DNA of 64,000 nt from Archivesica marissinica. Lineage: Eukaryota; Mollusca; Bivalvia; Venerida; Vesicomyidae. Location of the stretch: the NCBI GenBank assembly GCA_014843695.1, contig CM026390.1, positions 11,627,904 to 11,691,903 of the forward strand, written 5' to 3'. Shown piece by piece: positions 46,930 through 58,382 of the stretch (positions are counted from its first letter, which is position 1; every line of letters starts with the position of its first letter). The notes beneath the pieces were generated by a model that was given only the letters and a program-made list of their open reading frames with translations, ran no database searches and was not told the DNA's origin. The position numbers were made by a program, and so were the translations under genes.

Positions 46930-47813
46930 CCTCTCTTCCTTCCTATGTCTATTGTCCGATATAAATGCTCTAACCAGGGTCTATCCTATCGTATACTCGC
47001 TGGAGTTGTCTATGGTGTTTCTCTACGGTCCTTCAATAATGCTCTAACCAGGGTCTATCCTATCGTAGACTCGCTGGCGTTGTCTAGGGGGTTTCTCTAC
47101 GGTCCTTCAATAATTTATAACTCAACACAGTCTATCATTTTCCTTCGTATAATATAATTTACAACAATAGCCTTTATTTTATATCTATACATGTATCATA
47201 TATCGTGGTATCTCGTATCTTATTATTCGCCTCACTATTTTAATGTGTTCATAATAGTTCTATGACTATACTAATTTCCTTCCTTAATCAAACTATTCCA
47301 ATAGATATATTAGCCAAAACAATCGTTTCTTACAAGGCCTAATTATCTTCCGTTCACGTATTTAATACGACTTTAATATTTAAGAGTTAATACTTCTTTA
47401 AATATTAATTTTTCTAACTATCGTTACATCATTTCCTTAATGCCTCCTTGGCTGGATAAAAATGCACTAATTTCTTCTGACTATAAAACGGCGCCAAACA
47501 TCTGTGATGTTATACAATATTATTACATGTTTCTATGTCATCAAGAAAGCGGCGATTATCTTACATAACTGATCACCTGCACTCGGTAGTGACAACATAT
47601 AATTTGTTCCCGCGCAAACAGAGAACTGATAATTTAGGCGCGAAAATAATAGCAGACGATTATATATATTACATAAAAATCATAATCTTACATGGTTAAC
47701 ATTGTGTCATATATATAAATAAATAAATGTATTTATATAATACATTTCTATTTATATATGACAATGATTTATTCGTGCAAATAGATTGTTTGTTTTTTCT
47801 ATCTTTTGCACAA
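46930..47813 (+). repeat. long dispersed repeat, copy 1 (884 bp)
   Basis: From CCTCTCTTCCTTCC to CTATCTTTTGCACAA. Matches 50033-50979 in direct orientation with scattered changes and a few indels. It begins with two tandem copies of a 67 bp piece (AATGCTCTAACCAGGGTC...). Near the end are two inverted repeats: TGTCATATATATAAATA/TATTTATATATGACA and GTGCAAATAGA/TCTATCTTTTGCAC. No coding frame was recognised, and no TG...CA ends with target duplication were found. Confidence 0.85.
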
Positions 47814-48010
47814 GGTACAATGGATACAGTTTTACAGAGTTTGTTTACCTTATCATTAATGATTGTTTACCTCTGGTTTTTACCCTGGTCTCGTGTATCT
47901 CGGTCTGCGCCTCATGTTTCATGTATTCGACTATATGTACGTAGTAGTCAAAGAGATTTGAAAACATTTGTTTTGTACTTGTAATTAACCTCGTCATTAC
48001 ATTGAAAAAA

Positions 48011-48105
48011 AGATCGCAAGTCTTTGCCCATCGCTATCGCAAGTATTGCCCATTGCTATCGCAAGTATTGCCCATTGCTATCGCAAGTCTTGCCCATTGC
48101 AAACA
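48011..48105. repeat. about 22 bp repeat, 4 copies
   Basis: ATCGCAAGTATTGCCCATTG recurs with small changes. Confidence 0.85.
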
Positions 48106-48445
48106 GAGTTTGAGTTTTGTATGTGGTATAGTTAAGACAAGCAAAACCTTGTTGCACTGACACCTGCCTTACCTGTACAACAACATTGTTTCGTGGTCCC
48201 ATTTAGCACATTGCATGTATGTTCAACCTGTGTAATCTCACTAACCCAAATTACACAATTGGAACAATCCAAATATCTTACAGGTAAGCTGTTTCTCAGG
48301 TAGGTTGAGTTAAGCCACTTAGCACCTTACAATGTGTGGTCAGCTATTGAATGGATTTTTACAGATATTTGTGTTCAATGGTAATCCCATTAAATTTGAG
48401 ATGGATAGCCTATGTTTGACCAGTGTTTGCAGCAAACGGATCAAT

Positions 48446-48709
48446 AGTCCAGTGGTAATCCAGGGATCACATGTTCGATCCACCGCCTGACCCTAATAAC
48501 ATCAACAGTCTTTCAGATGGACATTAAACCGAGGTCTCTTGTCGGTGCTTTACATCGTGCACGTAAAAGAACCAGAGGATACTCTGGAATGGGTCTCTGT
48601 CTGTATCATTGCACTATCCCCCAAACATTCTACAATGACTAATATCTTCAGGAGGCGTGGCTCATATGGGACACCGGTAGCGACGCTAAATAAGCGCAAG
48701 ACACACACA
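48446..48709 (+). mobile_element. SINE-A copy, near full length
   Basis: Head AGTCCAGTGGTAATCCAGGG, B box TGTTCGATCCACC, central part, and tail GGGACACCGGTAGCGACG with TAAATAAGCGCAAGACACAC. Confidence 0.85.
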
Positions 48710-48779
48710 GTGTTTGCAAACCCATTTATTAAATGTCACTGAAGTGTAAGGATGAATACGCCAAAAAGAAAATTCAATT

Positions 48780-49555
48780 GTTCTAATGATTTGAATGGAA
48801 CGTCGTCTGTCGTCCCCAAAACGATGCCGTGTAATGCTTTCTAATGATTTGAATGGAAAGCCGTCCCCAAAACGATGCCGTGTAATGCTTTATAATGATT
48901 TGAATGGAAAGCCGTCCCCAAAACGATGCCGTGTAATGCTTTCTAATGATTTGAATGGAAAGCCGTCCCCAAAACGATGCCGTGTAATGCTTTCTAATGA
49001 TTTGAATGGAAAGCCGTCCCCAAAACGATGCCGTGTAATGCTTTCTAATGATTTGAATGGAAAGCCGTCCCCAAAACGATGCCGTGTAATGCTTTCTAAT
49101 GATTTGAATGGAAAGCCGTCCCCAAAACGATGCCGTGTAATGCTTTCTAATGATTTGAATGGAACGCCGTCCCCAAAACGATGCCGTGTAATGCTTTCTA
49201 ATGATTTGAATGGAAAGCCGTCCCCAAAACGATGCCGTGTAATGCTTTCTAATGATTTGAATGGAAAGCTGTCCCCAAAACGATGCCGTGTAATGCTTTC
49301 TAATGATTTGAATGGAAAGCCGTCCCCAAAACGATGCCGTGTAATGCTTTCTAACGATTTGAATGGAACATCGTCCCCAAAACGATGCCGTGTAATGCTT
49401 TCTAATGATTTGAATGGAACGCCGTCCCCAAAACGATGCCGTGTAATGCTTTCTAATGATTTGAATGGAACATCGTCCCCAAAACGATGCCGTGTAATGC
49501 TTTCTAATGATTTGAATGGAACATCGTCCCCAAAACGATGCCGTGTAATGCTTTC
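48780..49555 (+). repeat. 51 bp minisatellite, about 15 copies
   Basis: The unit is TTTCTAATGATTTGAATGG, AAAGCCGTCCCCAAAACG and ATGCCGTGTAATGC. The 51 bp period keeps a 262-codon frame open (48795-49583), with 17-residue repeats of SPKRCRVMLSNDLNGKP. Differences between units mostly change the residue (K/T, P/S), which does not look like a conserved protein. I treat it as non-coding. Confidence 0.93.
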
Positions 49556-49751
49556 AATAAAGCAAAAAGTGGGAGTTAATTAATGCATCCGAAGCAACAC
49601 TTGGCGGATAAATTGTTTCGCAAAGAAATGATGTGATGTGTGCTAACATACAATGTAGATACGGCCACACCATTCATACATATTTAATGTTAACATGTAC
49701 ACGTGTATATATGTAACTAATGTATGTATACGCATGAAAACATGATGCGAA

Positions 49752-49837
49752 TTGTAGAACCTTGTTATAACGACAACCTGTGTTATCTGAAACAAAATCT
49801 TGGTCCGAGTTGATGTCGTTATAAACTGGTTTCACTG
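49752..49837. mobile_element. short pogo/Tigger-like MITE
   Basis: The left end is GTAGAACCTTGTTATAACG and the right end, read on -, is CAGTGAAACCAGTTTATAACG. The inverted ends share AACC.GTTATAACGAC, and TA follows the right end. The body is only about 40 bp. Confidence 0.5.
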
Positions 49838-50032
49838 TATAAGGCTATCGACGTTTCCCTACCAACCCGTTCATTTATGTTGTTATCATATTTTCTGTGT
49901 TGCAGATACGTTGTAGAACGATTTTCGGTCGTACTATACCTATCATAATGGTGTCACATGTGTGTCATGACGTGCGAGTGATGCTGGAGAGAGTGAAATG
50001 GTGGTTCTGGACAATAAATGTGACGTCACAAG

Positions 50033-50979
50033 CCTCTCTTTCTTCTTATGTCTATTTTCCGATATTAATGCTCTAACCAGGGTCTATCCTATCGTAGACT
50101 CGCTGGGGTTGTCTAGGGGGTTTCTCTACGGTCCTTCAATAATGCTCTAACCAGGGTCTATTTTATTGTAGACTCGCTGGAGTTGTCCAGGGGGTATCAC
50201 TACGGTCCTTCATATATTATAACTCAACACAGTCTATCATTTTCCTTTGTATAATATCATTTACAACAATCTCATTTATTTCAAATCTATAACATGTATT
50301 ATATACTCGTGATATCTCGTACCTTATTATTCGCCTCACTAGTTCAATGTGTTCATAATAGTTCTATGACTATACTAATTTCCTTTATCAAACTATTCCA
50401 ATAGATATATTAGCCAAACCAATCGTTTCTTAAAAGGCCTAATTATCTTCCTTTCACGTATTTAATACGACTTTAATATTTAAGAGTTAATACTTCTTCA
50501 AATATTAATTTTTCTAACTATCATAGAAACAGTTTATATTCTAATAGTGAGCTACATATTTCCTTAACGCCTCCATAGCTGGATAAAAATGCACTAATTT
50601 CTTCATCATTTTTCATTTCTTAAATAGCAGAATTAACATCTATAACAGACATTACGGCGCCAAACATCTGTGATGTTATACAATATTATTACATGCTTCT
50701 CTGTCATCAAGAAAGCGACGATTATCTTACATAACTGACCACCTGCACTCGGTGGTGTCAAAATATAATTTGTTCCCGCGCAAACAGAGAACTGATCATT
50801 TAGGCGCGAAAATAATAGCAGACGATTATACATAATACATAATAATCATAATCTTACATGGTTAACAATGTGTCATATATATAAATAAATAAATGTATTT
50901 ATATAATACATTTCTATTTATATATGACAATAATTTATTCGTGCAAATATATTGTTTGTTTTTTCTATCTTTTGCACAA
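50033..50979 (+). repeat. long dispersed repeat, copy 2 (947 bp)
   Basis: Direct copy of 46930-47813. It is longer because of inserted stretches near 50523-50560 (CATAGAAACAGTTTATATTC) and 50605-50650. It ends 37 bp before the fold-back element. Confidence 0.85.
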
Positions 50980-51016
50980 CGTTCATTATCGGCAGTGTCA
51001 CATTAACTACCATACA

Positions 51017-51922
51017 CACAGGCACCAGACACAAACTATTTTTTTAATTTTTGGCCTATGGTCATATAGTAAGTAATATATAATAAAGGCAACCAACGAA
51101 ATTGAAACATGCATGCAGAAACATCGACGAGAAACTAGGTAAAAACGACCAGATCACTGATTTGCCCTCGTGGTCCCAACCGGAAGACCTTTTTCTGTCA
51201 ACAAATACTTTTTATTTCATCGAGATCGATCAAATAACACCTGAACGGCGCATTGTTTCATCGGGAACAGCAGGAAACGAAAAGTTGTCGTTTTGGCTGG
51301 GCGATCGGTTTTTGACTGACAACATACGATGTGAATGAATGCTTTTTTCTCATTGGTCAAAAATGAAACATGTAAATACATATATAAACAGCAGCCAATG
51401 AAATGCCGCTGTATATTCACCGCGGATCTTATCCAAAATGGAACAATTATTGAATTTTACTTTTGTTTTGTATTTGATTCCTGTATTGCTCTGTTGGATC
51501 TGCACGCCGAGGCTGCAAACAACATGCTTCGCGAGAGAAAGATTCCATTTAACGAAGTAGGAGTGATTTTTAGATGCTATGAGTATTACACTGGGTAAAA
51601 CGCCGAGAAAACATACCGCCAAATCAAAAACCGAACACCCAGCCAAAACGACAACATTTCATGTCCTGCTGTTCACGATGAAACAATGTGCCGTTCTGGT
51701 GTTATTTGACCGATCTCGATGAAATAAAAAGTATTTGTTGACAGAAAAAGGTCTTCCGGTCGGGACCACGAGGGCAAATCAGTGATCTGGTCGTGTTTAC
51801 CTAGTTTCTCGTCGATGTTTCTGCATGCATGTTTCAATTTCGTTGGTTGCCTTTATTATATATTACTTACTATATGACCATAGGCCAAAAATTAAAAATA
51901 TATTTTGTGTCTGGTGCCTGTG
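51017..51922. mobile_element. 906 bp fold-back DNA transposon with 8 bp target duplication (hAT/P-like)
   Basis: The arms 51017-~51315 and ~51625-51922 are inverted copies of each other at high identity, starting CACAGGCACCAGACACAAA. ACCATACA is found directly on both sides (51009-51016 and 51923-51930). The spacer of about 300 bp holds CATTGGTC, a TATATAAACAGC word and CAGCCAATG, and small frames, one of which starts MEQLLNFTFVLYL at about 51437. No transposase is seen. An 8 bp duplication with CA ends fits hAT or P elements; the long arms are a fold-back layout. Confidence 0.88.
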
Positions 51923-52007
51923 ACCATACATAGTGTCGATATAAGTGCATGGGCACATTATGTAGCAAGATATTTGGAGCAACCATCATGTGTATGAATT
52001 GATAATA

Positions 52008-52191
52008 CAGTCTACATCCGATATGTCGAATTCCGTCAGACTGAACAAAATACTTCGACATAACCGAAGTTTGACTTAACGAAATTCGATATATACAGTT
52101 ATATGTAAATTGATAGTGTCTGAAACGGAACTTTGATCCGACTTAGACGATAATTCGACATAACATACTTTGACATAACGGTTGTAGACTG
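52008..52191. mobile_element. 184 bp pogo/Tigger-like MITE, TA-flanked
   Basis: Ends CAGTCTACATCCGATATGTC and, on -, CAGTCTACAACCGTTATGTC, with TA on each side (52006-52007, 52192-52193). Sub-terminal words TTCGACATAAC recur in both orientations. No coding capacity. Confidence 0.75.
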
Positions 52192-52419
52192 TATATGTAT
52201 GTGTAAATGTAATAAAACGATACGTAGCCTGGGCGATCAATTGCTGTACAAGTGTTTGTTATTTTACATTGGGTAATCATTGGTAAATTATTTATAAAGA
52301 TGAATTATAATTATATAGGTTAGATTATATATAATATATGTTTGGCTGAATGGAATGATAGAACACATAATACTAATTATAATATGCAAAATACAGTTCA
52401 CGTACACGGGGAGGGGGCA

Positions 52420-52661
52420 GTGTGTGTGTTGTACGTTTATTTATCGTCGCTACCGGTTGCCCATATGAGCGACGCCTCCTGAATAGTTATTTTAGATTTT
52501 TGGAGGATAGTGCAATGTTACAGACGGAGACCCATTCCATTACGTGCACGCTGTACAGCACCGACGCGAGACCTCGGTTTAAAGCCCCATCTGAAAACGG
52601 TTAATTTTATCGCTGGATTACCAGTCCAGCGTGTTACCACTGGACTACATATCCCGTCTGT
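52420..52661 (-). mobile_element. SINE-A copy with internal deletions
   Basis: Tail hairpin and V-like part are present. A short stretch after GAGACCCATTCC and the B-box stretch are missing, as is the usual GGGTCAGACGGGGGATCG segment. Confidence 0.82.
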
Positions 52662-53214
52662 GAAGGGGGGCAGTGACCTGATTATCCGAAATATATGCTA
52701 ATCTGCTAATGATGACGCGAGTGATTGAGCTTGATTGTGATTGGACAAACTAATTTGTTTACAGTGATCTGAAATGGTGAAGTCAGTGAAGTGTTTTAGT
52801 TCCATGTTAAATTTGTATGTATAAATCCATAAGTTCATCCTCATCTCGCCATCACATCATTGTCATTGTTATAGAATGTAACATTGTATGTTTGTATATA
52901 ACGAAATACTGTACAGTTTAAGTTATTAAAGCATTCTTCTTCCTCCTCCTAATAATTCTCTGTCTGTGTCATAATCGCAGTAATAGGTGTCATTGGTATC
53001 TGGTCTTGAGTGAGATATAACATAACCACTTTGGATTAAAGTTTAATCATTAAACCGTATTTATTTCAATAATTTTACATGTATAACACAAAAAATGTTA
53101 CAAATTACATAAATTGTGAATGGTTGGGATTGGAAAACAAGTTTTCAGAAAACTTATATTAATTCCTCTCCATACCTCCTTTAACAATGCAACATAAATT
53201 CGAGCACAATAACA
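52662..53214. other. unique intergenic DNA
   Basis: No gene or repeat recognised. Confidence 0.35.
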
Positions 53215-53330
53215 GAACGCTTGTGAGATGGTAAGTTGGTCGCCAAATGGAACATGTGAGTTTTCCTTCTTGTTTACCTGTCCACACGAATGACAACATT
53301 ATACGCTGTCATTCGCCCATTAAGCAATCA
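53215..53330 (+). mobile_element. degenerate SINE-C fragment
   Basis: TGTGAGATGGTAAGTTGGTC, TGTGAGTTTTCCTTCTTG and ACGAATGACAACATTATACG follow the SINE-C order but with many changes. Confidence 0.45.
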
Positions 53331-53453
53331 CAGACGGACTAACAATGTGTTGAAAGAATAATTGGGCCTGGAAATAATTGGGCATAAAAAGTTTTAAAAA
53401 ATAATTAAAGTAGACACTGAAAAGTTGCTTACATTGTGTTGTTTGATCCAACG

Positions 53454-54945
53454 CCCTGTTACGTTCGTCTGTCAATGGGATATATTTGGCTCACACCCCG
53501 CAGATACTCCGAGTCATGTTACATTCGTCTGTCAATGGGATATATTTGGCTCTAACCCCGCAGATACTCCGAGCCCTGTTACGTTCGTCTGTCAATGGGA
53601 TATATTTGGCTCTAACCCCGCAGATACTCCGAGCCCTGTTACGTTCGTCTGTCAATGGGATATATTTGGCTCTAACCCCGCAGATACTCCGAGCCATATT
53701 ACGTTCGTCTGTCAATGGGATATATTTGGCTCTAACCCCGCAGATACTCCGAGTTCTGTTACGTTCGTCTGTCAATGGGGTATATTTGGCTGTAACCCCG
53801 CAGATACTCCGAGCCCTGCTACGTTCGTCTGTCAATGGGGTATATTTGGCTGTAACCCCGCAGATACTCCGAGTCCTGTTATGTTCGCCTGTCAATGGGA
53901 TATATTTGGCTCTAACCCCGCATATACTCCGAGCCCTGTTACGTTCGCCTGTCAATGGGATATATTTGGCTCTAACCCCGCATATACTCCGAGCCCTGCT
54001 ACGTTCGTCTGTCAATGGGATATATTTGGCTCTAACCCCGCAGACGCCCGAGCCCTGTTACGTTCGTCTGTCAATGGGATATATTTGGCTCTAACCCCGC
54101 AGACGCCCGAGCCCTGTTACGTTCGTCTGTCAATGGAATATATTTGGCTCTAACCCCGCAGACGCCCGAGCCCTGTTACGTTCGTCTGTCAATGGGATAT
54201 ATTTGGCTCTAACCCCGCAGATACTCCGAGTTCTGTTACGTTCGTCTGTCAATGGGGTATATTTGGCTGTAACCCCGCAGATACTCCGAGTCCTGCTATG
54301 TTCGCCTGTCAATGTGATATATTTGGCTCTAACCCCGCATATACTCCGAGCCATGTTACGTTCGTCTGTCAATGGGATATATTTGGCTCTAACCCCGCAG
54401 ACGCCCGAGCCCTGTTACGTTCGTCTGTCAATGGAATATATTTGGCTCTAACCCCGCAGACGCCCGAGCCCTGTTACGTTCGTCTGTCAATGGGATATAT
54501 TTGGCTCTAACCCCGCAGATACTCCGAGTTCTGTTACGTTCGTCTGTCAATGGGGTATATTTGGCTGTAACCCCGCAGATACTCCGAGTCCTGCTATGTT
54601 CGCCTGTCAATGTGATATATTTGGCTCTAACCCCGCATATACTCCGAGCCATGTTACGTTCGTCTGTCAATGGGATATATTTGGCTCTAACCCCGCAGAT
54701 ACTCCGAGACCTGTTACGTTCGTCTGTCAATGGGGTATATTTGGCTCTAACCCCGCAGATACGCCGAGCAATGTTACGTTCGTCTGTCAATGGGGTATAT
54801 TTGGCTGTAACCCCGTAGATACTCCGAGTCCTGTTACGTTCGTCTGTCAATGGGATATATTTGGCTCTAACCCCGCATATACTCCGAGTCCTGTTATGTT
54901 CGCCTGTCAATGGGATATATTTGGCTCAAACCCGTATACACACCG
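53454..54945. repeat. 58-60 bp minisatellite, about 25 copies, with higher-order repeat
   Basis: The unit is CCCTGTTACGTTCGTCTGTC, AATGGGATATATTTGGCTC and TAACCCCGCAGATACTCCGAG. Some units are 59 bp or less (GACGCCCGAGCC). A five-unit block near 54130-54427 recurs at 54428-54725. Long open frames here in several phases are by-products. Confidence 0.95.
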
Positions 54946-55093
54946 AGCAGTTTGTAGCAAATCGTGTATGCATACATAATTTCACAAATCCTGTTATAAA
55001 CTGTTCAATGCATAGTCAAACCTGTGCATTAGACCACTTACACAAGGCGCATCTCTCTCACGAGACTACTCTCAAGAAAATAAATTTTTAATC

Positions 55094-56446
55094 GGTCACC
55101 TGGTGTTTTATAATATTTGGAACTGACTATAACCTGGTGTTTTATATCGACTATAACCTGGTGTTTTATTATATTTGGAACCGACTATAACCTGGTGTTT
55201 TATAATATTTGGAACCGACTATAACCTGCTGTTTTATGATATTTGGAACCGACTATAACCTGGTGTTTTATAATATTTGGAACTGACTATAACCTGGTGT
55301 TTTATATCGACTATAACCTGGTGTTTTATTATATTTGCAACCGAATATAACCTGGTGTTTTATAATATTTGGAACCGACTATAACCTGCTGTTTTATGAT
55401 ATTTGGAACCGACTATAACCTGGTGTTTTATAATATTTGGAACCGACTATAACCTGGTGTTTTATGATATTTGGAACCGACCTGGTGTTTTATTATATTT
55501 GGAACCGACTATAACCTGGTGTTTTATGATATTTGGAACCGACCTGGTGTTTTATTATATTTGGAACCGACTATAACCTGGTGTTTTATGATATTTGGAA
55601 CCGACCTGATGTTTTATTATATTTGGAACCGACTATAACCTGGTGTTTTACTATATTTGGAACCGACTATAACCTGGTGTTTTATGATATTTGGAACCGA
55701 CCTGGTGTTTTATTATATTTGGAACCGACTATAACCTGGTGTTTTATGATATTTGGAACCGACCTGGTGTTTTATTATATTTGGAACCGACTATAACCTG
55801 GTGTTTTATGATATTTGGAACCGACCTGGTGTTTTATAATATTGGAACCGACTATAACCTGGTGTTTTATAATATTTGGAACCGACTTAACCTGCTGTTT
55901 TATGATATTTGGAACCGACCTGGTGTTTTATTATTTTGGAACGGACTATACCTGGTGTTTTATAATTTTGGACCGATATAACCTGCTGTTATAATATTTG
56001 GAACCGACTAAACCTGGTGTTTTATGATATTTGGAACCGACTAAACCTGGTGTTTTATAATATTGGACCGCTATACCTGGTGTTATAATATTTGGAACCG
56101 ACTATAACCTGCTGTTTTATAATATTTGGAACCGACTATAACCTGCTGTTTTATAATATTTGGAACCGACTATAACCTGCTGTTTTATAATATTTGGAAC
56201 CGACTATAACCTGGTGTTTTATAATATTTGGAACCTACTATAACCTGGTGTTTTATAATATTTGGAACCGACTATAACCTGCTGTTTTATAATATTTGGA
56301 ACCGACTATAACCTGGTGTTTTATAATATTTGGAACCGACTATAACCTGGTTTTTTATAATATTTGGAACCGACTATAACCTGGTGTTTTATATTATTTG
56401 GAACCGACTATAACCTGGTGTTTTATAATATTTGGAATCGACTAAT
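55094..56446. repeat. 34 bp minisatellite, about 40 copies
   Basis: The unit is CTATAACCTGGTGTTTTATA plus ATATTTGGAACCGA. A short form missing CTATAA alternates with the full form between 55470 and 55920, and 55930-56080 has many small deletions. Confidence 0.95.
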
Positions 56447-56539
56447 AATCATACAATATAATATTTTCATCTATTGTCGTTGCATTTTATTCCAGATGAT
56501 AAAGATATGTTAACAAAAATGCATCAACTAAGATAATGT

Positions 56540-56771
56540 GGAAGTCGTGATAGCGCAGTGATAGCGAGTTCGCTTCAGATGCGAAAGGTCCGGATTTCGA
56601 GCCCCGCTGGAGCCGTTACAAGTGTGCCCTTAGGCAAGGCACTTAATTCCACATTGCCTCTTCTCTCTCCCTCGTGAATATGGAATTCAACAGGAATGAG
56701 GTCTCGAGAGTGATTAATATAAGTTGTAATAACTTGTTTCGCAATCGAGCTAAAATAAATGTGTATAAACT
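56540..56771 (+). mobile_element. SINE-B copy, full length
   Basis: Head GTCGTGATAGCGCAGTGATA, B box GATTTCGAGCCCCGC, CCTTAGGCAAGGCACTTAAT, CAGGAATGAGGTCTCGAG and tail AATAAATGTGTATAAACTA. Confidence 0.87.
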
Positions 56772-57039
56772 AACTAAGATGATCTGAGCAACGATATTGT
56801 ATGGTTATTCGTTTGCTCCAAATACTGTACAAAAACCAGGTGACCGAATTTTGTTGAGTGCATAAGATTTCATATCAATCCATTTGCAATGTATTTCACG
56901 ATCATACCACTTTTAGCCCCGCCCCCGGATGTTTTTATAAACATGTCTGACTGAATTAAAATTTCTGTTTTGGTTCACTGCTTTTAAAATTAAGTTAGTA
57001 CACCGGAGCTATTTAGGGAGCCAACATATATGATGGCTG

Positions 57040-57185
57040 AGTGTGTGTTTTACGTTTATTTATCGTCGCTACCGGTTGTCCATATGAGTGATGCCTCCTG
57101 AAGAGATTAGTCATTTTAGATTGTTGGAGGATAGTGCAATGATATAGACAGAGACCCATTCCAGAGTCTCCTCTGGTTCTTTTAT
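57040..57185 (-). mobile_element. SINE-A 3' half
   Basis: From GTGTGTGTTTTACG through the tail hairpin to CTCCTCTGGTTCTTTTATG, where SINE similarity stops. Confidence 0.8.
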
Positions 57186-57443
57186 GATGGCACAACGACG
57201 TGTCCCGGTAGCTCGGAGAGCACACAGACGATAGGTCCGTAATGATCTGGATTGGAACGTTGTCCTTTCATGTACAGGTGGATGTAAATGTTGGAGTCCT
57301 TCCAGCCATTGGGCATCTAACAAGCTTCTATGCTCAGCGCTGTAAGATGGCTGGAGTAGCTGCTGTAGTATTCGCTGTCAGCTGCTTACACGCAGTGGGT
57401 CTTTTCCAACAGTTGCAGTATCAGAGCGTCCCATATGTCACAG

Positions 57444-57447
<4 letters not shown>
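57186..57447. other. unexplained G+C-richer segment between two SINE-A pieces
   Basis: Ordinary-looking non-repetitive sequence with a small + frame whose inner ATG (57356) starts MAGVAAVVFAVSCLHAVG, which is signal-like. No splice sites or family match support it. Confidence 0.3.
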
Positions 57448-57474
<27 letters not shown>

Positions 57475-57490
57475 GGGGAGAGAGGGAGGG
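57448..57490. repeat. (GA)n microsatellite
   Basis: GAGAGAGAGAGAGAGAGAGA followed by GGGGGAGAGAGGGAGGGGG, purine-only on +. Confidence 0.95.
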
Positions 57491-57492
57491 GG

Positions 57493-57702
57493 TGGAGTGC
57501 AATGATACACACAGACACCCATTGCAGCGTCTCCTCTGGATCCTTTACATGCACGGTGTTAAGCACCGACAGTAGACCTCCGTTTAACGTCCCAAATGAA
57601 AGACTGTTAATTTTATTAGGATCAGACGGGGGATCAAACTTGGAATACCTGGATTCCCAGTCCATCGTGTTAACCTCTGAACTACGTATCCGTCTGTGCA
57701 TC
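57493..57702 (-). mobile_element. SINE-A copy without tail
   Basis: From GCAATGATACACACAGACAC through the V-like part to the head complement CTGAACTACGTATCCGTC. Confidence 0.82.
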
Positions 57703-57891
57703 GCCGACAATGCGCTGTGTCACTTATATGGTTCATATCCCGTCGGCATGTCGGCGAGGAATGGCGATTAGGCAGCTCCGGAACCAGTTCTCAGTAACCA
57801 ATGAGAGCAATTTATGAAACAATATGTGCACGTGCACTTTGTTGTGGAAATCGGTCCCGTTACACCAGAGTTATTCAACTGTATTTTAAAG

Positions 57892-57943
57892 ATGCCTTCC
57901 AGTTCAAAAGCACTGTCACAAGTTCTAAGAAGGTTGTTAGCAT
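57892..57943 (+). CDS. possible first coding exon of an unidentified gene
   Basis: ATG at 57892 opens 17 codons (MPSSSKALSQVLRRLLA) plus one base, and is followed by a strong GTAAGT donor at 57944. The start context AAGATGC has A at -3. The peptide is basic and amphipathic, as in mitochondrial targeting sequences. I could not find a partner exon downstream, so this rests on start and donor alone. Confidence 0.22.
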
Positions 57944-58126
57944 GTAAGTGTACTTATTGTAAAACCATTATTACCCATGTGTCTCAGTAAATATATGAAA
58001 TCAAAGACGTTTTAAATGTATTCGAAAATAACAAAATCTGTTATGACTATCCTAGTTTTTTTTAACCCGAGTTTGGCCGAACATCATTCGGAGTATTCCG
58101 TAGCCATTCGATGGAGAGACAATCTT

Positions 58127-58382
58127 TATGTTTATTTATCATCGCTACCGGTTGCCCATATGAGCGACGCCTCCTGAAGAGATTAGTCATTTTACATTGT
58201 TGGAGGATAGTGCAATGATACAGATAGAGACCCATTCCAGAGTCCCCTCTGGTTCTTTTACGTGCACGGTGTAAAGCACCGACACGAGACCTCGGTTTAA
58301 CATCCCATCTGAAATACTGTTAATTATATTAGGGTCCGACGGGGGATCGAACCTGCGATCCCTGGATTACCAGTCCAGCGTG
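58127..58382 (-). mobile_element. SINE-A copy, head truncated
   Basis: Tail hairpin (ATCGCTACCGG...GAGCGAC, one stem base changed), V-like part and B-box complement; it stops at CCAGTCCAGCGTG. Confidence 0.85.

Noticed and set aside
48795..49583. 262-codon frame with 17-residue repeats
   Set aside because: It follows from a 51 bp period. Unit differences mostly change the amino acid, and there is no signal, domain or flanking gene structure.
46930..50979. LTR retrotransposon interpretation of the long direct repeats
   Set aside because: No primer-binding site, polypurine tract, gag-pol remains or target duplication was seen, and similarity extends beyond any TG...CA boundary.
51102..51646. 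Small frames inside the fold-back element as a transposase
   Set aside because: They are short, partly overlap the inverted arms, and show no DDE or zinc-finger motif.
53425..54979. Long frames in several phases over the 60 bp array
   Set aside because: They are open in at least three phases and on both strands, which is typical of arrays with a period divisible by three.
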